Part shown: piece after piece, positions 1 to 9,976 of the stretch | Layout of the letters: the number at the start of each line of letters is the position of its first letter | Numbering within the stretch: the stretch's first letter is position 1 | DNA from: Pantoea sp. Lij88 | GTDB taxonomy: Bacteria; Pseudomonadota; Gammaproteobacteria; Enterobacterales; Enterobacteriaceae | Assembly: GCF_030062155.1 (NCBI RefSeq) | Contig: NZ_CP118269.1 | Location: 3,038,001-3,102,000, forward strand | Length of the DNA: 64,000 nucleotides | Direction: 5' to 3' | Notes under the pieces: model-generated | What the model was told of the DNA's origin: nothing | The model's database searches: none | The model's input: the letters and a program-made list of their open reading frames with translations, nothing else | Made by a program: the position numbers and the translations under genes

Positions 1-582
1 ATCTGACTTACGTGAGATCTTGTCGATTTCATCAATGTAGACGATGCCGCGCTGTGCTTTCTGTACGTCGTAGTCACACTTCTGCAGCAGTTTCTGGATG
101 ATGTTTTCAACGTCCTCACCCACGTAACCAGCTTCAGTCAGCGTGGTGGCGTCAGCCATGGTGAACGGCACATCCAGCAGGCGTGCAAGTGTTTCTGCCA
201 GCAGCGTTTTACCGCTACCGGTCGGGCCAATCAGCAGAATGTTACTTTTGCCCAGTTCGATGCCATTGCTGGTATCGCCATTACGCAGACGCTTGTAGTG
301 GTTGTAGACCGCAACCGCCAGCACTTTCTTCGCTCTTTCCTGGCCGATGACATAATCATCGAGGTGATGGCGAATTTCATGTGGGGTTGGCAACGCACTG
401 CGTTCACGATGCGGGGCAACTTCTTTAATCTCTTCGCGAATGATGTCGTTGCACAGGTCAACACACTCATCGCAGATATACACTGACGGCCCGGCAATCA
501 GCTTTCGCACTTCATGCTGGCTTTTGCCGCAAAAAGAGCAGTACAGCAACTTTCCTGAACCGTCTTTGCGCTTATCTGTCAT
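1..582 (-). CDS. clpX: ClpX, ATP-dependent Clp protease unfoldase subunit (5' part only)
   Basis: This is the AAA+ unfoldase that recognises tagged substrates and threads them into the ClpP chamber in the cytoplasm. Only the first 194 codons lie in the window; the gene runs off the left edge. The N-terminal zinc-binding domain is complete, with Cys15, Cys18, Cys37 and Cys40. A Walker A motif (GPTGSGKT) lies near residue 120. The Walker B stretch with the IDEID core ends at the window edge. The start was chosen because [10 protein letters not shown] matches the known ClpX N-terminus. It lies downstream of clpP on the same strand, across a 134-bp gap that carries a hairpin, as in the usual clpPX operon. 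Identification is certain. Confidence 0.98.
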   Translation of the reverse strand, partial: MTDKRKDGSGKLLYCSFCGKSQHEVRKLIAGPSVYICDECVDLCNDIIREEIKEVAPHRERSALPTPHEIRHHLDDYVIGQERAKKVLAVAVYNHYKRLRNGDTSNGIELGKSNILLIGPTGSGKTLLAETLARLLDVPFTMADATTLTEAGYVGEDVENIIQKLLQKCDYDVQKAQRGIVYIDEIDKISRKSD

Positions 583-669
583 CAGTTAACCTCTTCTTGT
601 TCTCAGGCCATACCCGCGTACGGCTCAGGCCGTGCATAGACGGCCGAAATTCATTCAACCCATAATAGT

Positions 670-706
670 ACCGTTGTCCTGTTAACTATAGACCAGGGAC
701 AACGGT
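670..706 (-). terminator. Hairpin in the clpP-clpX intergenic gap
   Basis: A perfect 10-bp inverted repeat (ACCGTTGTCC at 670-679 and its complement at 697-706) with a 17-nt loop sits just after the clpP stop codon. It has no clear U-run, so it may be an attenuator or a processing and stability element that sets the clpP to clpX ratio, rather than a full terminator. That role is inference. Confidence 0.5.
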
Positions 707-716
707 AAGTCGGGTC

Positions 717-1340
717 TTATTGGCGATGCGTCAGAATTGAATCGACTAATCCATACTCTACCGCTTCACTTGCAGAGAGGAAACGGTCACGCTCGGTATC
801 ACGCTCAATTTCTTCCAGCGTTTTACCGGTGTGCTCAGCCATCAGCTCATTCATACGCTGCTTAACTTTCAGGATCTCGCGCGCATGGATCTCAATATCT
901 GACGCCTGGCCCTGATAGCCGCCCAGCGGCTGGTGGATCATTACACGTGAGTTTGGCAGACAGAAACGTTTGCCTTTAGTACCCGCCGTCAGCAGGAACG
1001 CACCCATTGAACAGGCTTGTCCCATACAGATGGTGCTGACATCCGGTTTGATAAATTTCATGGTGTCGTAGATCGACATACCGGCCGTGATCACACCGCC
1101 AGGTGAGTTGATGTAGAGATAGATATCTTTTTCCGGGTTTTCAGCTTCCAGAAACAGCATCTGCGCCACGATCAGATTGGCCATGTGGTCTTCAACCTGG
1201 CCGGTCAGAAAAATGACGCGCTCTTTCAGCAGACGGGAGTAGATGTCGTAAGAACGCTCACCACGCGAAGTTTGTTCAACCACCATTGGCACCAGCGCAT
1301 TGTGCGGTGCAGTATATTCACGATCGCCACTGTATGACAT
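717..1340 (-). CDS. clpP: ClpP, ATP-dependent Clp protease proteolytic subunit
   Basis: This is the serine peptidase that forms the 14-mer degradation chamber and works with ClpX or ClpA. The start was set at the ATG giving MSYSG (207 aa, the family's usual length). It has GGAG about 8 nt upstream, and an in-frame ATG 33 nt further upstream lacks that support. The catalytic Ser lies in GQACSMGAF, His in the MIHQPLGG stretch, and Asp in the [12 protein letters not shown] region. The residue before the catalytic Ser is Cys, where I recall Ala in E. coli K-12. Heat-shock control is suggested by the sigma-32-like promoter at 1484-1512. It is first in an operon with clpX. Confidence 0.97.
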   Translation of the reverse strand: MSYSGDREYTAPHNALVPMVVEQTSRGERSYDIYSRLLKERVIFLTGQVEDHMANLIVAQMLFLEAENPEKDIYLYINSPGGVITAGMSIYDTMKFIKPDVSTICMGQACSMGAFLLTAGTKGKRFCLPNSRVMIHQPLGGYQGQASDIEIHAREILKVKQRMNELMAEHTGKTLEEIERDTERDRFLSASEAVEYGLVDSILTHRQ

Positions 1341-1483
1341 TACCGTCTCCTGGATAAATTTCATTGGCAACATTCTGTACCGATTCTACGTAAGACGCGC
1401 GGGAAACTCCACGTCGCACCTTTTCCGACACCTTCAGGACGGTTAATCAGCCAGCCTCACTCTCATTTCTGCATACTCCCACT

Positions 1484-1512
1484 ATCTGGGGATGCTGCAC
1501 GCATGTTTCAAG
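1484..1512 (-). promoter_or_regulatory. Sigma-32 (heat-shock) type promoter of clpPX
   Basis: Read on the minus strand, a -35 CTTGAAA (1506-1512) is followed by a 14-nt spacer and a -10 CCCCAGAT (1484-1491). The established RpoH consensus is CTTGAA, 13-15 nt, CCCCATNT, so only one or two positions differ. It lies about 145 nt upstream of the clpP start, on the correct strand. E. coli clpP is a known heat-shock gene, so this is most likely the functional promoter. Confidence 0.85.
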
Positions 1513-1620
1513 CATAACAATCTTTTCCCTGTTCGCTAACCTCGAAAAAGCGATGCGTGAATAATTTGCCGATTAATTAAACAAATAGCAGCGAAGAGTG
1601 GCGTTATGTACGCAAAACAC

Positions 1621-1652
1621 AAAAAAGCCCGCGACTTTTCAGTCACGGGCTT
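1621..1652 (-). terminator. Rho-independent terminator of tig
   Basis: On the minus strand a 12-bp stem (one imperfect pair; AAGCCCGTGACT against AGTCGCGGGCTT) with a 4-nt loop is followed by a U-run (the A-run at 1621-1626 on the plus strand). It sits 24 bp beyond the tig stop codon. Confidence 0.9.
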
Positions 1653-1675
1653 AGCACAGACGGTTAAATGCGTGA

Positions 1676-2980
1676 TCAGGCCTGAGCGGTCTGATTCATC
1701 AGTTCCTGGAAGTTGGTCTCTTTCTCGGTCACTTTAGCTTTCGCCAGGACCGCTTCAACCGCTTGCTCTTCCAGCGCAACGTTGCGCATATTGTTCATCA
1801 GCTCGTTATTCTTGCTGTAGAACTCGATCACTTCCTGCGGATCTTCATACGCAGAAGCCATCTCTTCGATCATCGTGCTTACGCGTGCTTCGTCAGCTTT
1901 CAGCTCGTGGGTACGAATAACTTCGCCCAGCAGCAGGCCAACAACAACACGGCGTTTAGCCTGCTCTTCGAACAGTTCGCGTGGCAGTTCCAGCGCCTGC
2001 TGTTCGTTGCCACCGAAACGCTGTGCAGCCTGGCGACGCAGAACGTCGATTTCGCTGTCAACCAGCGCAGCTGGCACGTCGATTTCGTTGGCTTCAACCA
2101 GACCGTCGATCGCCTGAGTTTTGATGCGGTTACGGATAGCGCCTTTCAGCTCGCGATCCATGTTCTTACGCACTTCAGTACGCAGACCGGCAACGGAACC
2201 ATCTTCAACGCCGAAACGTTTGATGAACTCTTCAGTCAGCTCTGGCAGTTCGCGCGTTTCAACTTTCTTCAGCACGATTTCGAACTTCGCATCTTTCCCT
2301 TTCAGGGTTTCTGCGTGGTAGTCGTCCGGGAATTTCACGTCGATAGTGAAAGTCTCGCCCGCTTTGTGACCCACAACGCCTTCTTCAAAGCCTGGGATCA
2401 TACGGCCCTGGCCCATGGCCAGAACGAAATCAGAGGCTTTGCCGCCTTCGAACTCTTCACCATCTACTGAACCGTTGAAATCGATAGTGGCACGATCTTC
2501 CGGACCTGCAGCAGCGTCGCTTTCGATCCAGTTGGCCTGCTGCTTACGCAGCGTGTCCAGCATGGTATCAACGTCAGCATCAGTGACTTCAACGACAGGT
2601 TTTTCGACTTCGATGTTTTCCAGGCCTTTCAGCTCAACTTCCGGATAAACTTCGAATTCAACCGCGTAGGTGAAATCCTGACCTTCTTTGTATTCGCCTG
2701 GCACGTAGTTTGGTGCGCCAGCCGGATTAATTTTTTCTTTGATGATGGCATCAACGAAGTTGCGCGTCATCAGCTCGCCCAGCACGTCCTGACGGACAGA
2801 AGCGCCGTAACGCTGCGCAACGATGTTCATCGGCACTTTGCCTTTACGGAAACCATCGATACGGACTTTCCTGGCAACGTCAACCAGTTCTTTTTTTACT
2901 GCGCTTTCGATGCTGTCAGCTGCAACAGTAATCGTAATGCGACGGCCCAGGCCCTGAGTGGTTTCTACAGAAACTTGCAT
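1676..2980 (-). CDS. tig: Trigger factor, ribosome-associated chaperone and peptidyl-prolyl isomerase
   Basis: Trigger factor binds L23 at the ribosome exit tunnel and shields nascent chains. At 434 aa it is close to the E. coli protein (432). The ribosome-binding signature GFRKGKV lies at residues 43-49. It is followed by an FKBP-type PPIase domain (about 160-245) and a long helical C-terminal chaperone region. It is read on the same strand as bolA upstream and clpPX downstream, but a terminator follows it, so it is probably its own unit. The start is the ATG giving MQVSVET, the conserved N-terminus. Confidence 0.98.
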   Translation of the reverse strand: MQVSVETTQGLGRRITITVAADSIESAVKKELVDVARKVRIDGFRKGKVPMNIVAQRYGASVRQDVLGELMTRNFVDAIIKEKINPAGAPNYVPGEYKEGQDFTYAVEFEVYPEVELKGLENIEVEKPVVEVTDADVDTMLDTLRKQQANWIESDAAAGPEDRATIDFNGSVDGEEFEGGKASDFVLAMGQGRMIPGFEEGVVGHKAGETFTIDVKFPDDYHAETLKGKDAKFEIVLKKVETRELPELTEEFIKRFGVEDGSVAGLRTEVRKNMDRELKGAIRNRIKTQAIDGLVEANEIDVPAALVDSEIDVLRRQAAQRFGGNEQQALELPRELFEEQAKRRVVVGLLLGEVIRTHELKADEARVSTMIEEMASAYEDPQEVIEFYSKNNELMNNMRNVALEEQAVEAVLAKAKVTEKETNFQELMNQTAQA

Positions 2981-3237
2981 CTTGTTACCTCAAAAAATCA
3001 CGTGCTCGGTCAACTTCAGACACCACACATAGTGAAATGCGCCGTATCCAACAACCGGGACGGCTTCCGTGAAGAGAACCTGATCCCTGTTACCAGAAGC
3101 GTCCCGAAGACATTCCGGAAAAATAGACGCAGCATTATAGCGGCATCGCTGGAATGAGTCGAGGACGCTAACTCACCACTTTTCAGCAGGTTTGCTGCTT
3201 TTTTGAGCCAGGGATCGCGTTTTTCGCTAAATAACGG

Positions 3238-3261
3238 AAAAAACGGCCCGCAGGCCGTTTA
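3238..3261 (-). terminator. Rho-independent terminator of bolA
   Basis: On the minus strand the stem AAACGGCC/GGCCGTTT closes a short loop and runs straight into a U-run. It starts 12 bp past the bolA stop codon. Confidence 0.9.
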
Positions 3262-3273
3262 GATGAAGGGAGG

Positions 3274-3588
3274 TCAGGCGAGTGTTCCGGCACCACGACA
3301 GTTAGGCGAAGCCAGGACGGTATCCTGCAACCCTTCCCACTCTTTCAGGGTGTAGGTATGCAGGGCTAAGGCATGGACGCTGCCCGCTAATTCAGCCGCC
3401 AGTTCGCCATAAATCAGTCGATGACGCGCCAGAAAGCGCTGGCCCGCAAAGCAGTCGCTGACAATGACCACTTTGAAGTGACTTTCTGATCCGGCAGGAA
3501 CGTTGTGCCGGTAGCTTTCGTCATGCACTTCCAGATGAGCTGGCTGAAACGCCACGCGCAGCTTTTCTTCTATTTGTTCGCGGATCAT
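3274..3588 (-). CDS. bolA: BolA family transcriptional regulator / iron-sulfur cluster partner
   Basis: BolA is a small stationary-phase and stress morphogene product. It binds DNA and also forms cluster-carrying complexes with monothiol glutaredoxins. The 104-aa product spans the whole class II KH-like BolA fold. It includes the conserved stretch around [16 protein letters not shown] and the H-R-L-I-Y helix with the invariant His ([13 protein letters not shown]). GGAG lies 8 nt before the ATG. The gene sits upstream of tig on the same strand, with its own terminator, as in E. coli. The 5' gap towards yajG (about 290 bp) would carry its stationary-phase promoter, which I could not place confidently. 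Confidence 0.96.
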   Translation of the reverse strand: MIREQIEEKLRVAFQPAHLEVHDESYRHNVPAGSESHFKVVIVSDCFAGQRFLARHRLIYGELAAELAGSVHALALHTYTLKEWEGLQDTVLASPNCRGAGTLA

Positions 3589-3816
3589 GGCTATTACTCC
3601 TCAATGGCGAGCGCGGTGCCCCATCTCATTCAATCTTAGTCGCTTTTAATGCGCTTACCCGTCAGCGGACGCTAAATATTGCATTTTATGTCAGCCCGCT
3701 TCCGGCGCGCATAATAACGCAGCTGAAACGAACAGCAAACCGGCCTGTCAGAGAAAGGGCTTAAAACGGTTTCAGACACAATTTCCCCGGCAACAGGGCT
3801 TTTTTCACTGCCGGGC

Positions 3817-3827
3817 AATGCTATGAT
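3817..3827 (+). promoter_or_regulatory. Extended -10 promoter element upstream of yajG
   Basis: The stretch TGCTATGAT is an extended -10 (TGn plus TATGAT) about 50 bp before the yajG start codon. No strong -35 is evident, which is typical of extended -10 promoters. Confidence 0.5.
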
Positions 3828-3874
3828 GCCTCCAGTTTTTGCAAACCAACCCCCTGACACCAACGAGAAAAAGT

Positions 3875-4453
3875 ATGTTGAAAAAACTGTTATTCCCACT
3901 GTTGGCTGCGTTCATTTTAGCCGGCTGTGCAACCAGCAATAATACCCTGACTATTCAGCCTAAAATTCAGTTGCCACAGCAGGATCCGGGCCTGATGGGC
4001 GTGACTGTCAGCATCAACGGTGCCGACCAGCGTAAAGATCAGGCGCTGGCAAAAGTGAACCGTGATGGTCAGTTAGTGACCTTAACCCCTTCGCGCGATC
4101 TGCGTTTCCTGCTGCAGGAAGTGCTGGAGAAGCAGATGACGGCTCGCGGTTACATGGTTGGACCTAATGGTGCGGTTGATCTGCAGATTGTGGTTAACAA
4201 TCTCTATGCTGACGTGACGCAGGGTAATGTGCGCTACAGCATCACCACCAAAGCGGACATCTCCATCATTGCGACCGCGAAAAACGGCAACAAACAGGTT
4301 AAAAACTACCGCCAGACCTACAGCGTAGAAGGCGCGTTCAACGCCAATAACCAGAAGATTACCAACGCGGTTAACTCCACCATGAGCGATGTGATCGCGG
4401 ATATGGCGCAGGACACCAGCGTCAACGACTTCATCAAGCAGAACGCCCGTTAA
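3875..4453 (+). CDS. yajG: YajG family outer-membrane lipoprotein
   Basis: This is a predicted lipoprotein of the YajG family; its biochemical role is not established. The start was set at the ATG giving MLKKLLF (192 aa), because a lipoprotein signal peptide begins there and ends in the lipobox ILAG before Cys18. A start 36 nt upstream would put a charged stretch before the signal. The rest is a soluble periplasmic domain with no further membrane segment. It lies directly upstream of ampG on the same strand with a terminator-like hairpin in the gap, the conserved yajG-ampG arrangement that in E. coli is linked to beta-lactam response. Confidence 0.93.
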   Translation: MLKKLLFPLLAAFILAGCATSNNTLTIQPKIQLPQQDPGLMGVTVSINGADQRKDQALAKVNRDGQLVTLTPSRDLRFLLQEVLEKQMTARGYMVGPNGAVDLQIVVNNLYADVTQGNVRYSITTKADISIIATAKNGNKQVKNYRQTYSVEGAFNANNQKITNAVNSTMSDVIADMAQDTSVNDFIKQNAR

Positions 4454-4468
4454 TACCGTCTCTCCTCT

Positions 4469-4492
4469 GCCCTGCCTTGCGCAGGGCTTTTT
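4469..4492 (+). terminator. Terminator/attenuator between yajG and ampG
   Basis: A perfect 7-bp stem GCCCTGC/GCAGGGC with a 5-nt loop is followed by TTTTT. It ends 19 nt before the ampG start, so ampG depends on read-through or on a promoter in yajG. Confidence 0.85.
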
Positions 4493-4510
4493 GTTATCTG
4501 CAGGATCCGC

Positions 4511-6001
4511 ATGAACCACTACCTTCGCCTCTTCAGCCAGAAAAACGCCGCCGTCTTACTGCTTCTCGGTTTTGCTTCCGGACTGCCGCTGGCACTGACA
4601 TCGGGCACGTTGCAGGCGTGGATGACGGTGGAAAATGTCGATCTGAAAACCATCGGCTTCTTTTCGCTGGTCGGTCAGGCCTATGTCTTTAAGTTTCTCT
4701 GGTCGCCGATGATGGACCGCTATACGCCGCCGTTTCTGGGACGCCGTCGCGGCTGGTTGCTGCTCAGTCAACTGGCGCTGGTGGCCGGGATTTTCGCGAT
4801 GGGCTTTCTGCAGCCAGGCCGCGATCTGACCCTGATGGCCGCGCTGGCGGTGTTAATCGCCTTCTGCTCCGCCTCGCAGGACATTGTTTTTGACGCCTGG
4901 AAAACCGACATCCTGCCGCCAGAAGAGCGTGGCAGCGGCGCGGCGATCACCGTGCTGGGTTATCGACTGGCGATGCTGATTTCAGGCGGGCTGGCGCTGT
5001 GGCTGGCTGACCGCTATCTGGGCTGGCAGGCGACCTACTGGCTGATGGCATTGATGATGGTGCCGGGCATTATCGCGACGCTGATGGCAAGCGAGCCGGA
5101 CACGCGCATCTCCACCCCTCATTCGCTGCGTCAGGCGGTTGTCGATCCGCTGAAAGACTTCTTTCAGCGCAACAACGCCTGGCTGCTGATTACCCTGATC
5201 ATTCTTTACAAGCTGGGCGATGCCTTTGCCGCCTCGCTGACTACCACCTTCCTGATTCGCGGCGTCGGCTTTAATGCCGGTGATGTCGGCCTGGTCAACA
5301 AGACGCTGGGCCTGCTGGCGACCATTATCGGGGCGCTCTATGGCGGCGTGCTGATGCAGCGCCTGAGTCTGTTCCGGGCGCTGCTGATTTTCGGCGTACT
5401 TCAGGCGGTCTCGAACTTTGGTTACTGGCTGCTGGCGGTGACCGACAAACAGTTGTGGAGCATGGCCAGCGCTGTCTTTGTGGAAAACCTCTGCGGGGGC
5501 ATGGGCACCGCGGCCTTTGTCGCGTTGCTGATGACGCTATGCAATAAATCGTTCTCAGCGACCCAGTTTGCCCTGTTGTCGGCACTGTCAGCCGTTGGCC
5601 GGGTCTATGTCGGCCCGGCCGCGGGCTGGCTGGTAGAGCTCTGGGGCTGGCCGACTTTTTATGCCTTTACGGTGATGGCCGGTCTGCCGGGCCTGGTGCT
5701 GCTGGCTTTTTGCCGCCAGACGCTTAATCAGGTCGAGCAAAGTGGCAATTTCCTCACACGAAGCTACTATCCTCATGGTTATCGCTGGACTCATCGTCTG
5801 TTTGCAGCCGGATGCGGCGTACTGGCGCTCTGGCTGGTTGCGCTGGTACTGAATGCACTGGGACTGACTGCGCTGGCCCCGCTGCTCACCCGCCTGTTTG
5901 AGCTGGGCATGACCCTCTCCTTACTGGCGGTGCTTGCAGGGGTGTTGCTGGACTACCGGGCGCTGAAAAAAACGCCGGTGCTGCCCGCATCAGACGCTTA
6001 A
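4511..6001 (+). CDS. ampG: AmpG, muropeptide (anhydromuropeptide) MFS permease
   Basis: AmpG imports GlcNAc-anhydroMurNAc peptides from the periplasm for cell-wall recycling, and so feeds signals to AmpR/AmpC systems. The 496-aa product (E. coli 491) is hydrophobic throughout, with many transmembrane segments. It keeps the conserved GFASGLPLALTSGTLQAWMT N-terminal stretch, SASQDIVFDAWKTD, and FLIRGVGF. The start is the ATG giving MNHYLRLF, which aligns with the family N-terminus. It follows yajG on the same strand. Identification is very secure. Confidence 0.97.
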   Translation: MNHYLRLFSQKNAAVLLLLGFASGLPLALTSGTLQAWMTVENVDLKTIGFFSLVGQAYVFKFLWSPMMDRYTPPFLGRRRGWLLLSQLALVAGIFAMGFLQPGRDLTLMAALAVLIAFCSASQDIVFDAWKTDILPPEERGSGAAITVLGYRLAMLISGGLALWLADRYLGWQATYWLMALMMVPGIIATLMASEPDTRISTPHSLRQAVVDPLKDFFQRNNAWLLITLIILYKLGDAFAASLTTTFLIRGVGFNAGDVGLVNKTLGLLATIIGALYGGVLMQRLSLFRALLIFGVLQAVSNFGYWLLAVTDKQLWSMASAVFVENLCGGMGTAAFVALLMTLCNKSFSATQFALLSALSAVGRVYVGPAAGWLVELWGWPTFYAFTVMAGLPGLVLLAFCRQTLNQVEQSGNFLTRSYYPHGYRWTHRLFAAGCGVLALWLVALVLNALGLTALAPLLTRLFELGMTLSLLAVLAGVLLDYRALKKTPVLPASDA

Positions 6002-6445
6002 GTAAAATCGATAGGTTAACGGGCTGCGGCTTATTTTCTGGCAACCGGATAAGTCGCCGTCATTTATCATCGCGTGTTATTTTTTAAAAATAAGAATATG
6101 ACCTGAGGAGGCGTAGCGGAAATACTAAAAACCGGTGAGCAATTACTTTAGTTAAATTTCATCGCGCAAATGATACAGACTTGTTAAATAATTGGGAGTT
6201 AAAAGTAAGGGTTATTCCTTTCCCTGATTTTTTTACGGTTACTTCCATTGGTTTTTGTTATATTGATGCCAACTGCTTGTCTGCGTTAATTATTTGTCAC
6301 CTGGCGCAACATCTGTGACACCCTTAGCAAAAGGTGTCAACACGTATCTGACACATCCTTAAGCTGGTTTACACTGCATAAACCTTCCCGTAAAATGCGC
6401 GCACACTTAAACGACAATAGAGCCCTTTGTCATTGAGGTCGTTAA
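6002..6445. promoter_or_regulatory. Long regulatory region upstream of cyoA
   Basis: This AT-rich 444-bp region has no gene that I can support. It contains a near-consensus sigma-70 promoter (TTTACA at 6368-6373, 17-nt spacer, TAAAAT at 6391-6396). It also has ArcA-like motifs: GTTAATTAT at 6285-6293 and GTTAAATAATT around 6184-6194. In E. coli, ArcA represses cyo under low oxygen, so the motifs fit, but the sites are read by eye only. Confidence 0.6.
6368..6396 (+). promoter_or_regulatory. Sigma-70 promoter of cyoABCDE
   Basis: The -35 TTTACA and -10 TAAAAT are exactly 17 bp apart. Transcription would start near 6403, giving a leader of roughly 43 nt before cyoA. Confidence 0.75.
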
Positions 6446-7372
6446 ATGAGACTCAGTAAATACAATAAAAGTTTGGGGATTTTGTCATTAATTGCAGGCA
6501 CTTTATTAATGAGTGGCTGCGATAGTGCATTGTTAAATCCCAAAGGACAGATTGCACTGGAGCAACGTTCGCTGATACTGACTGCCTTTGGCCTGATGTT
6601 GATCGTCGTGATTCCCGCAGTCCTGATGGCCGTGGTGTTTGCCTGGAAGTATCGGGCGTCCAACACGAATGCGAAGTACAGCCCTAACTGGTCACACTCT
6701 AATAAAGTGGAAGCCGTGGTCTGGACCATTCCGATCCTGATCATTCTCTTCCTTAGCGTACTGACCTGGAAATCGACCCACGCACTGGAGCCCAGCAAAC
6801 CGCTGCAATCTGATGTGAAACCGGTTGAGATCGATGTGGTTGCACTGGACTGGAAATGGTTGTTCATTTACCCGGAGCAGGGTATTGCGACTGTGAACCA
6901 GATTGCCTTCCCGGCAAATACTCCGGTGAACTTCAAGATTACGTCTAACTCCGTCATGAACTCTTTCTTCATCCCAACGCTCGGCAGCCAGATTTATGCG
7001 ATGGCTGGTATGCAGACCAAGCTGCATCTGATTGCGAATGAGCCGGGAACTTTCGACGGTATCTCTGCGAACTTCAGTGGTCGTGGTTTCTCTGGCATGA
7101 AGTTCAAAGCCATTGCGACTAAAGACGATGCGGAATTCCAGCAGTGGGTGGCTAAAGTTAAAGCAGCCCCTAACACGCTGACTACTATGGATGATTTCGA
7201 GAAAGTGGCTGTGCCAAGCGAAAATCACCCGGTGGAATATTTCTCTTCAGCTGATCCGAAACTGTTTATGCAAGTCATCGACAAGTTCAAGATGAGCCAC
7301 GGGAAAATGGACATGCCACAGCATGAAGGTATGGACATGAGTCACGCCGCTTCCGCGGGAGCCGAGGAATAA
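6446..7372 (+). CDS. cyoA: Cytochrome bo3 ubiquinol oxidase subunit II
   Basis: This is a subunit of the proton-pumping quinol oxidase in the inner membrane. The 308-aa precursor starts with a lipoprotein signal whose lipobox LMSG precedes Cys25. Two transmembrane segments follow (about 45-65 and 90-110), then a periplasmic cupredoxin-like domain that, as in quinol oxidases, lacks the CuA ligands. The C-terminus is rich in Met, His and Asp (for example EGMDMSHA). It is first gene of cyoABCDE, with only a few bases before cyoB. The sequence is nearly collinear with E. coli CyoA (315 aa). Confidence 0.98.
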   Translation: MRLSKYNKSLGILSLIAGTLLMSGCDSALLNPKGQIALEQRSLILTAFGLMLIVVIPAVLMAVVFAWKYRASNTNAKYSPNWSHSNKVEAVVWTIPILIILFLSVLTWKSTHALEPSKPLQSDVKPVEIDVVALDWKWLFIYPEQGIATVNQIAFPANTPVNFKITSNSVMNSFFIPTLGSQIYAMAGMQTKLHLIANEPGTFDGISANFSGRGFSGMKFKAIATKDDAEFQQWVAKVKAAPNTLTTMDDFEKVAVPSENHPVEYFSSADPKLFMQVIDKFKMSHGKMDMPQHEGMDMSHAASAGAEE

Positions 7373-7376
7373 TACG

Positions 7377-9359
7377 ATGTTCGGAAAATTAACACTTGAT
7401 GCAGTGCCGTACCATGAGCCGATTATCATGGTTACGGTTGCCGCTATCCTGATAGGTGGTGCGGCCCTGGTTGCTGCGCTCACCTATTTTGGTAAGTGGA
7501 AATATCTGTGGTCTGAATGGCTGACGTCAGTCGACCACAAACGCCTGGGTATCATGTACATCATCATGGCATTCGTCATGCTGATTCGTGGTTTCGCTGA
7601 TGCCATTATGATGCGTACCCAGCAGGTGATGGCTTCGGCCGGTGAAGCGGGCATTCTGCCACCGCACCACTACGACCAGATCTTTACCGCGCATGGCGTG
7701 ATTATGATCTTCTTCGTGGCGATGCCGTTCGTGGTTGGCCTGATGAACATCGCGGTTCCGTTGCAGATTGGTGCACGTGACGTTGCGTTCCCGTTCCTGA
7801 ACAACCTGAGCTTCTGGTTTACTGCGGTCGGTGTGATCCTGGTTAACCTGTCTCTGGGTGTGGGCGAGTTCGCACAGACCGGCTGGCTGGCGTATCCGCC
7901 GCTTTCCGGCGCGGAGTACAGTCCCGGGGTCGGGGTCGATTACTGGATCTGGAGCCTTCAGCTCTCAGGTATTGGTACGACCTTAACCGGTATTAACTTC
8001 TTCGTGACCATCCTGAAGATGCGTGCACCGGGCATGAGCCTGTTCAAAATGCCGGTCTTTACCTGGACCGCGCTGTGCACCAACGTCCTGATCATCGCTG
8101 CGTTCCCGGTTCTGACCGTGACCCTGGCGCTGTTGACCCTTGATCGTTATCTCGGCTTCCATTTCTTCACCAATGAAATGGGCGGGAACATGATGATGTA
8201 CGTCAACCTGATCTGGGTCTGGGGCCATCCGGAAGTGTATATCCTGGTACTGCCGGTGTTTGGTGTGTTCGCAGAAATTACCGCGACCTTCTCCAAAAAA
8301 CGTCTGTTTGGTTATACCTCACTGGTGTGGGCGACCATCGCCATTACCGTGCTGTCGTTTATCGTCTGGTTGCACCACTTCTTCACCATGGGTGCAGGTG
8401 CCAACGTTAACGCCTTCTTCGGTATCATGACGATGATCATCGCGATTCCGACCGGGGTTAAAATCTTTAACTGGCTGTTCACCATGTATCAGGGCCGCAT
8501 TCAGATGCACTCTGCCATGCTGTGGACCGTTGGCTTCCTGGTAACCTTCTCTGTAGGGGGTATGACCGGCGTACTGCTGGCCGTTCCGGGCGCTGACTTT
8601 ATTCTGCACAACAGCCTGTTCCTGATTGCACACTTCCATAACGTTATCATCGGTGGTGTTGTCTTCGGTTGTATGGCGGGCGTGACCTACTGGTTCCCGA
8701 AAGCCTTCGGCTTCACCCTGAACGAAACCTGGGGTAAGCGCGCATTCTGGTTCTGGATCATTGGCTTCTTCGTTGCCTTTATGCCGCTGTACGCACTGGG
8801 CTTCATGGGTATGACCCGTCGTCTGAGCCAGGATATCGATCCACAGTTCCACCCTCTTCTGGTGGTTGCTGCGGTCGGTGCGGGTCTGATTGCAATGGGT
8901 ATCCTGTGTCAGCTGACCATGTTCTACGTTTCAGTACGTGATCGCGATCAGAACCGTGATGTGACAGGTGACCCGTGGGGCGGTCGTACGCTGGAGTGGG
9001 CAACCTCTTCACCACCTCCGTTCTACAACTTTGCTGTCATCCCACACGTGCATGAGCGTGATGCATTCTGGGAAATGAAAGAGAAAGGCGAAGCGTACAA
9101 ACAGCCGGCATCTTATGAAGAGATTCATATGCCGAAAAACAGTGGTGCTGCAATTGTCATCTGCGCATTCGCTACTGTAATGGGCTTCGCGCTGATCTGG
9201 CATATCTGGTGGATGGCGGGTCTTTCATTCCTCGGCATGATCGTTACCTGGATCGTGAAGAGCTTCGACGAAGACGTGGATTACTACGTTCCGGTTGCTG
9301 AAGTTCAGAAGATTGAAAACCAGCACTTTGACGAAATCAGCAAAGCAGGTCTGAAATAA
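7377..9359 (+). CDS. cyoB: Cytochrome bo3 ubiquinol oxidase subunit I
   Basis: This catalytic subunit carries low-spin haem b, haem o3 and CuB, oxidises ubiquinol and reduces O2 to water while pumping protons. It is 660 aa (E. coli 663). Visible ligand motifs are [13 protein letters not shown] (CuB His and cross-linked Tyr), WLHHFFTMG (two CuB His) and [10 protein letters not shown] (haem ligands). AHGVIMIFF carries the other low-spin haem His. There are about 15 membrane spans. It overlaps cyoC by one base (TAATG). Confidence 0.99.
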   Translation: MFGKLTLDAVPYHEPIIMVTVAAILIGGAALVAALTYFGKWKYLWSEWLTSVDHKRLGIMYIIMAFVMLIRGFADAIMMRTQQVMASAGEAGILPPHHYDQIFTAHGVIMIFFVAMPFVVGLMNIAVPLQIGARDVAFPFLNNLSFWFTAVGVILVNLSLGVGEFAQTGWLAYPPLSGAEYSPGVGVDYWIWSLQLSGIGTTLTGINFFVTILKMRAPGMSLFKMPVFTWTALCTNVLIIAAFPVLTVTLALLTLDRYLGFHFFTNEMGGNMMMYVNLIWVWGHPEVYILVLPVFGVFAEITATFSKKRLFGYTSLVWATIAITVLSFIVWLHHFFTMGAGANVNAFFGIMTMIIAIPTGVKIFNWLFTMYQGRIQMHSAMLWTVGFLVTFSVGGMTGVLLAVPGADFILHNSLFLIAHFHNVIIGGVVFGCMAGVTYWFPKAFGFTLNETWGKRAFWFWIIGFFVAFMPLYALGFMGMTRRLSQDIDPQFHPLLVVAAVGAGLIAMGILCQLTMFYVSVRDRDQNRDVTGDPWGGRTLEWATSSPPPFYNFAVIPHVHERDAFWEMKEKGEAYKQPASYEEIHMPKNSGAAIVICAFATVMGFALIWHIWWMAGLSFLGMIVTWIVKSFDEDVDYYVPVAEVQKIENQHFDEISKAGLK

Positions 9360-9976
9360 TGTCAACTGAAACTCTGATTAAACATCACCACGACGCCCAT
9401 GCGGAGCATGGGCATCACGATGCAGGAGCCAATAAAGTCTTTGGCTTCTGGATCTACCTGATGAGTGACTGCATTATCTTCGCAACCCTGTTTGCGACCT
9501 ATGCCGTCATGGTCAACAACACTGCCGGTGGCCCGGCAGGTAAAGATATCTTTGAGCTGCCGTTTGTTCTGGTAGAAACCGCCCTGCTGCTGTTGAGTTC
9601 GATCACTTACGGCATGGCTGTTATCTCCATGAACAAGGAGCAAAAAGGTGCCGTTATCGGCTGGCTGGCGCTGACCTTCCTGTTTGGTCTGGGCTTCATC
9701 GGGATGGAAATCTATGAATTCCATCACCTGATTGCTGAAGGCTTTGGTCCGGATCGCAGTGGCTTCCTGTCTGGCTTCTTTACGCTGGTCGGTACCCACG
9801 GTCTGCACGTGACCTCAGGTCTGATCTGGATGCTGGTTCTGATGTTCCAGGTTTCTAAACGTGGCCTGAACGCGACTAACCGCACCCGTATCATGTGTCT
9901 GAGCCTGTTCTGGCACTTCCTGGACGTGGTCTGGATTTGCGTCTTCACCGTTGTTTACCTGATGGGAGCCATGTAA
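9359..9976 (+). CDS. cyoC: Cytochrome bo3 ubiquinol oxidase subunit III
   Basis: This integral-membrane subunit III of the haem-copper oxidase complex is 205 aa. It has a His-rich N-terminus ([13 protein letters not shown]) and five predicted transmembrane helices. Conserved subunit III motifs include [21 protein letters not shown]. Its start ATG overlaps the cyoB stop and its stop overlaps the cyoD start, which indicates translational coupling within the operon. Confidence 0.98.
   Translation: MSTETLIKHHHDAHAEHGHHDAGANKVFGFWIYLMSDCIIFATLFATYAVMVNNTAGGPAGKDIFELPFVLVETALLLLSSITYGMAVISMNKEQKGAVIGWLALTFLFGLGFIGMEIYEFHHLIAEGFGPDRSGFLSGFFTLVGTHGLHVTSGLIWMLVLMFQVSKRGLNATNRTRIMCLSLFWHFLDVVWICVFTVVYLMGAM

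Larger units (their letters stand above)
1341..1675. other. tig-clpP intergenic region
   Basis: This 335-bp gap between clpP and tig holds the sigma-32-type clpP promoter (1484-1512), the predicted clpP leader of about 130 nt, and the tig terminator at 1625-1652. I see no convincing small gene in it. Confidence 0.7.

Noticed and set aside
3181..3204. Plus-strand hairpin AGCAG/CTGCT followed by TTTTTT upstream of tig
   Set aside because: The stem is only 5 bp and no plus-strand gene ends here.
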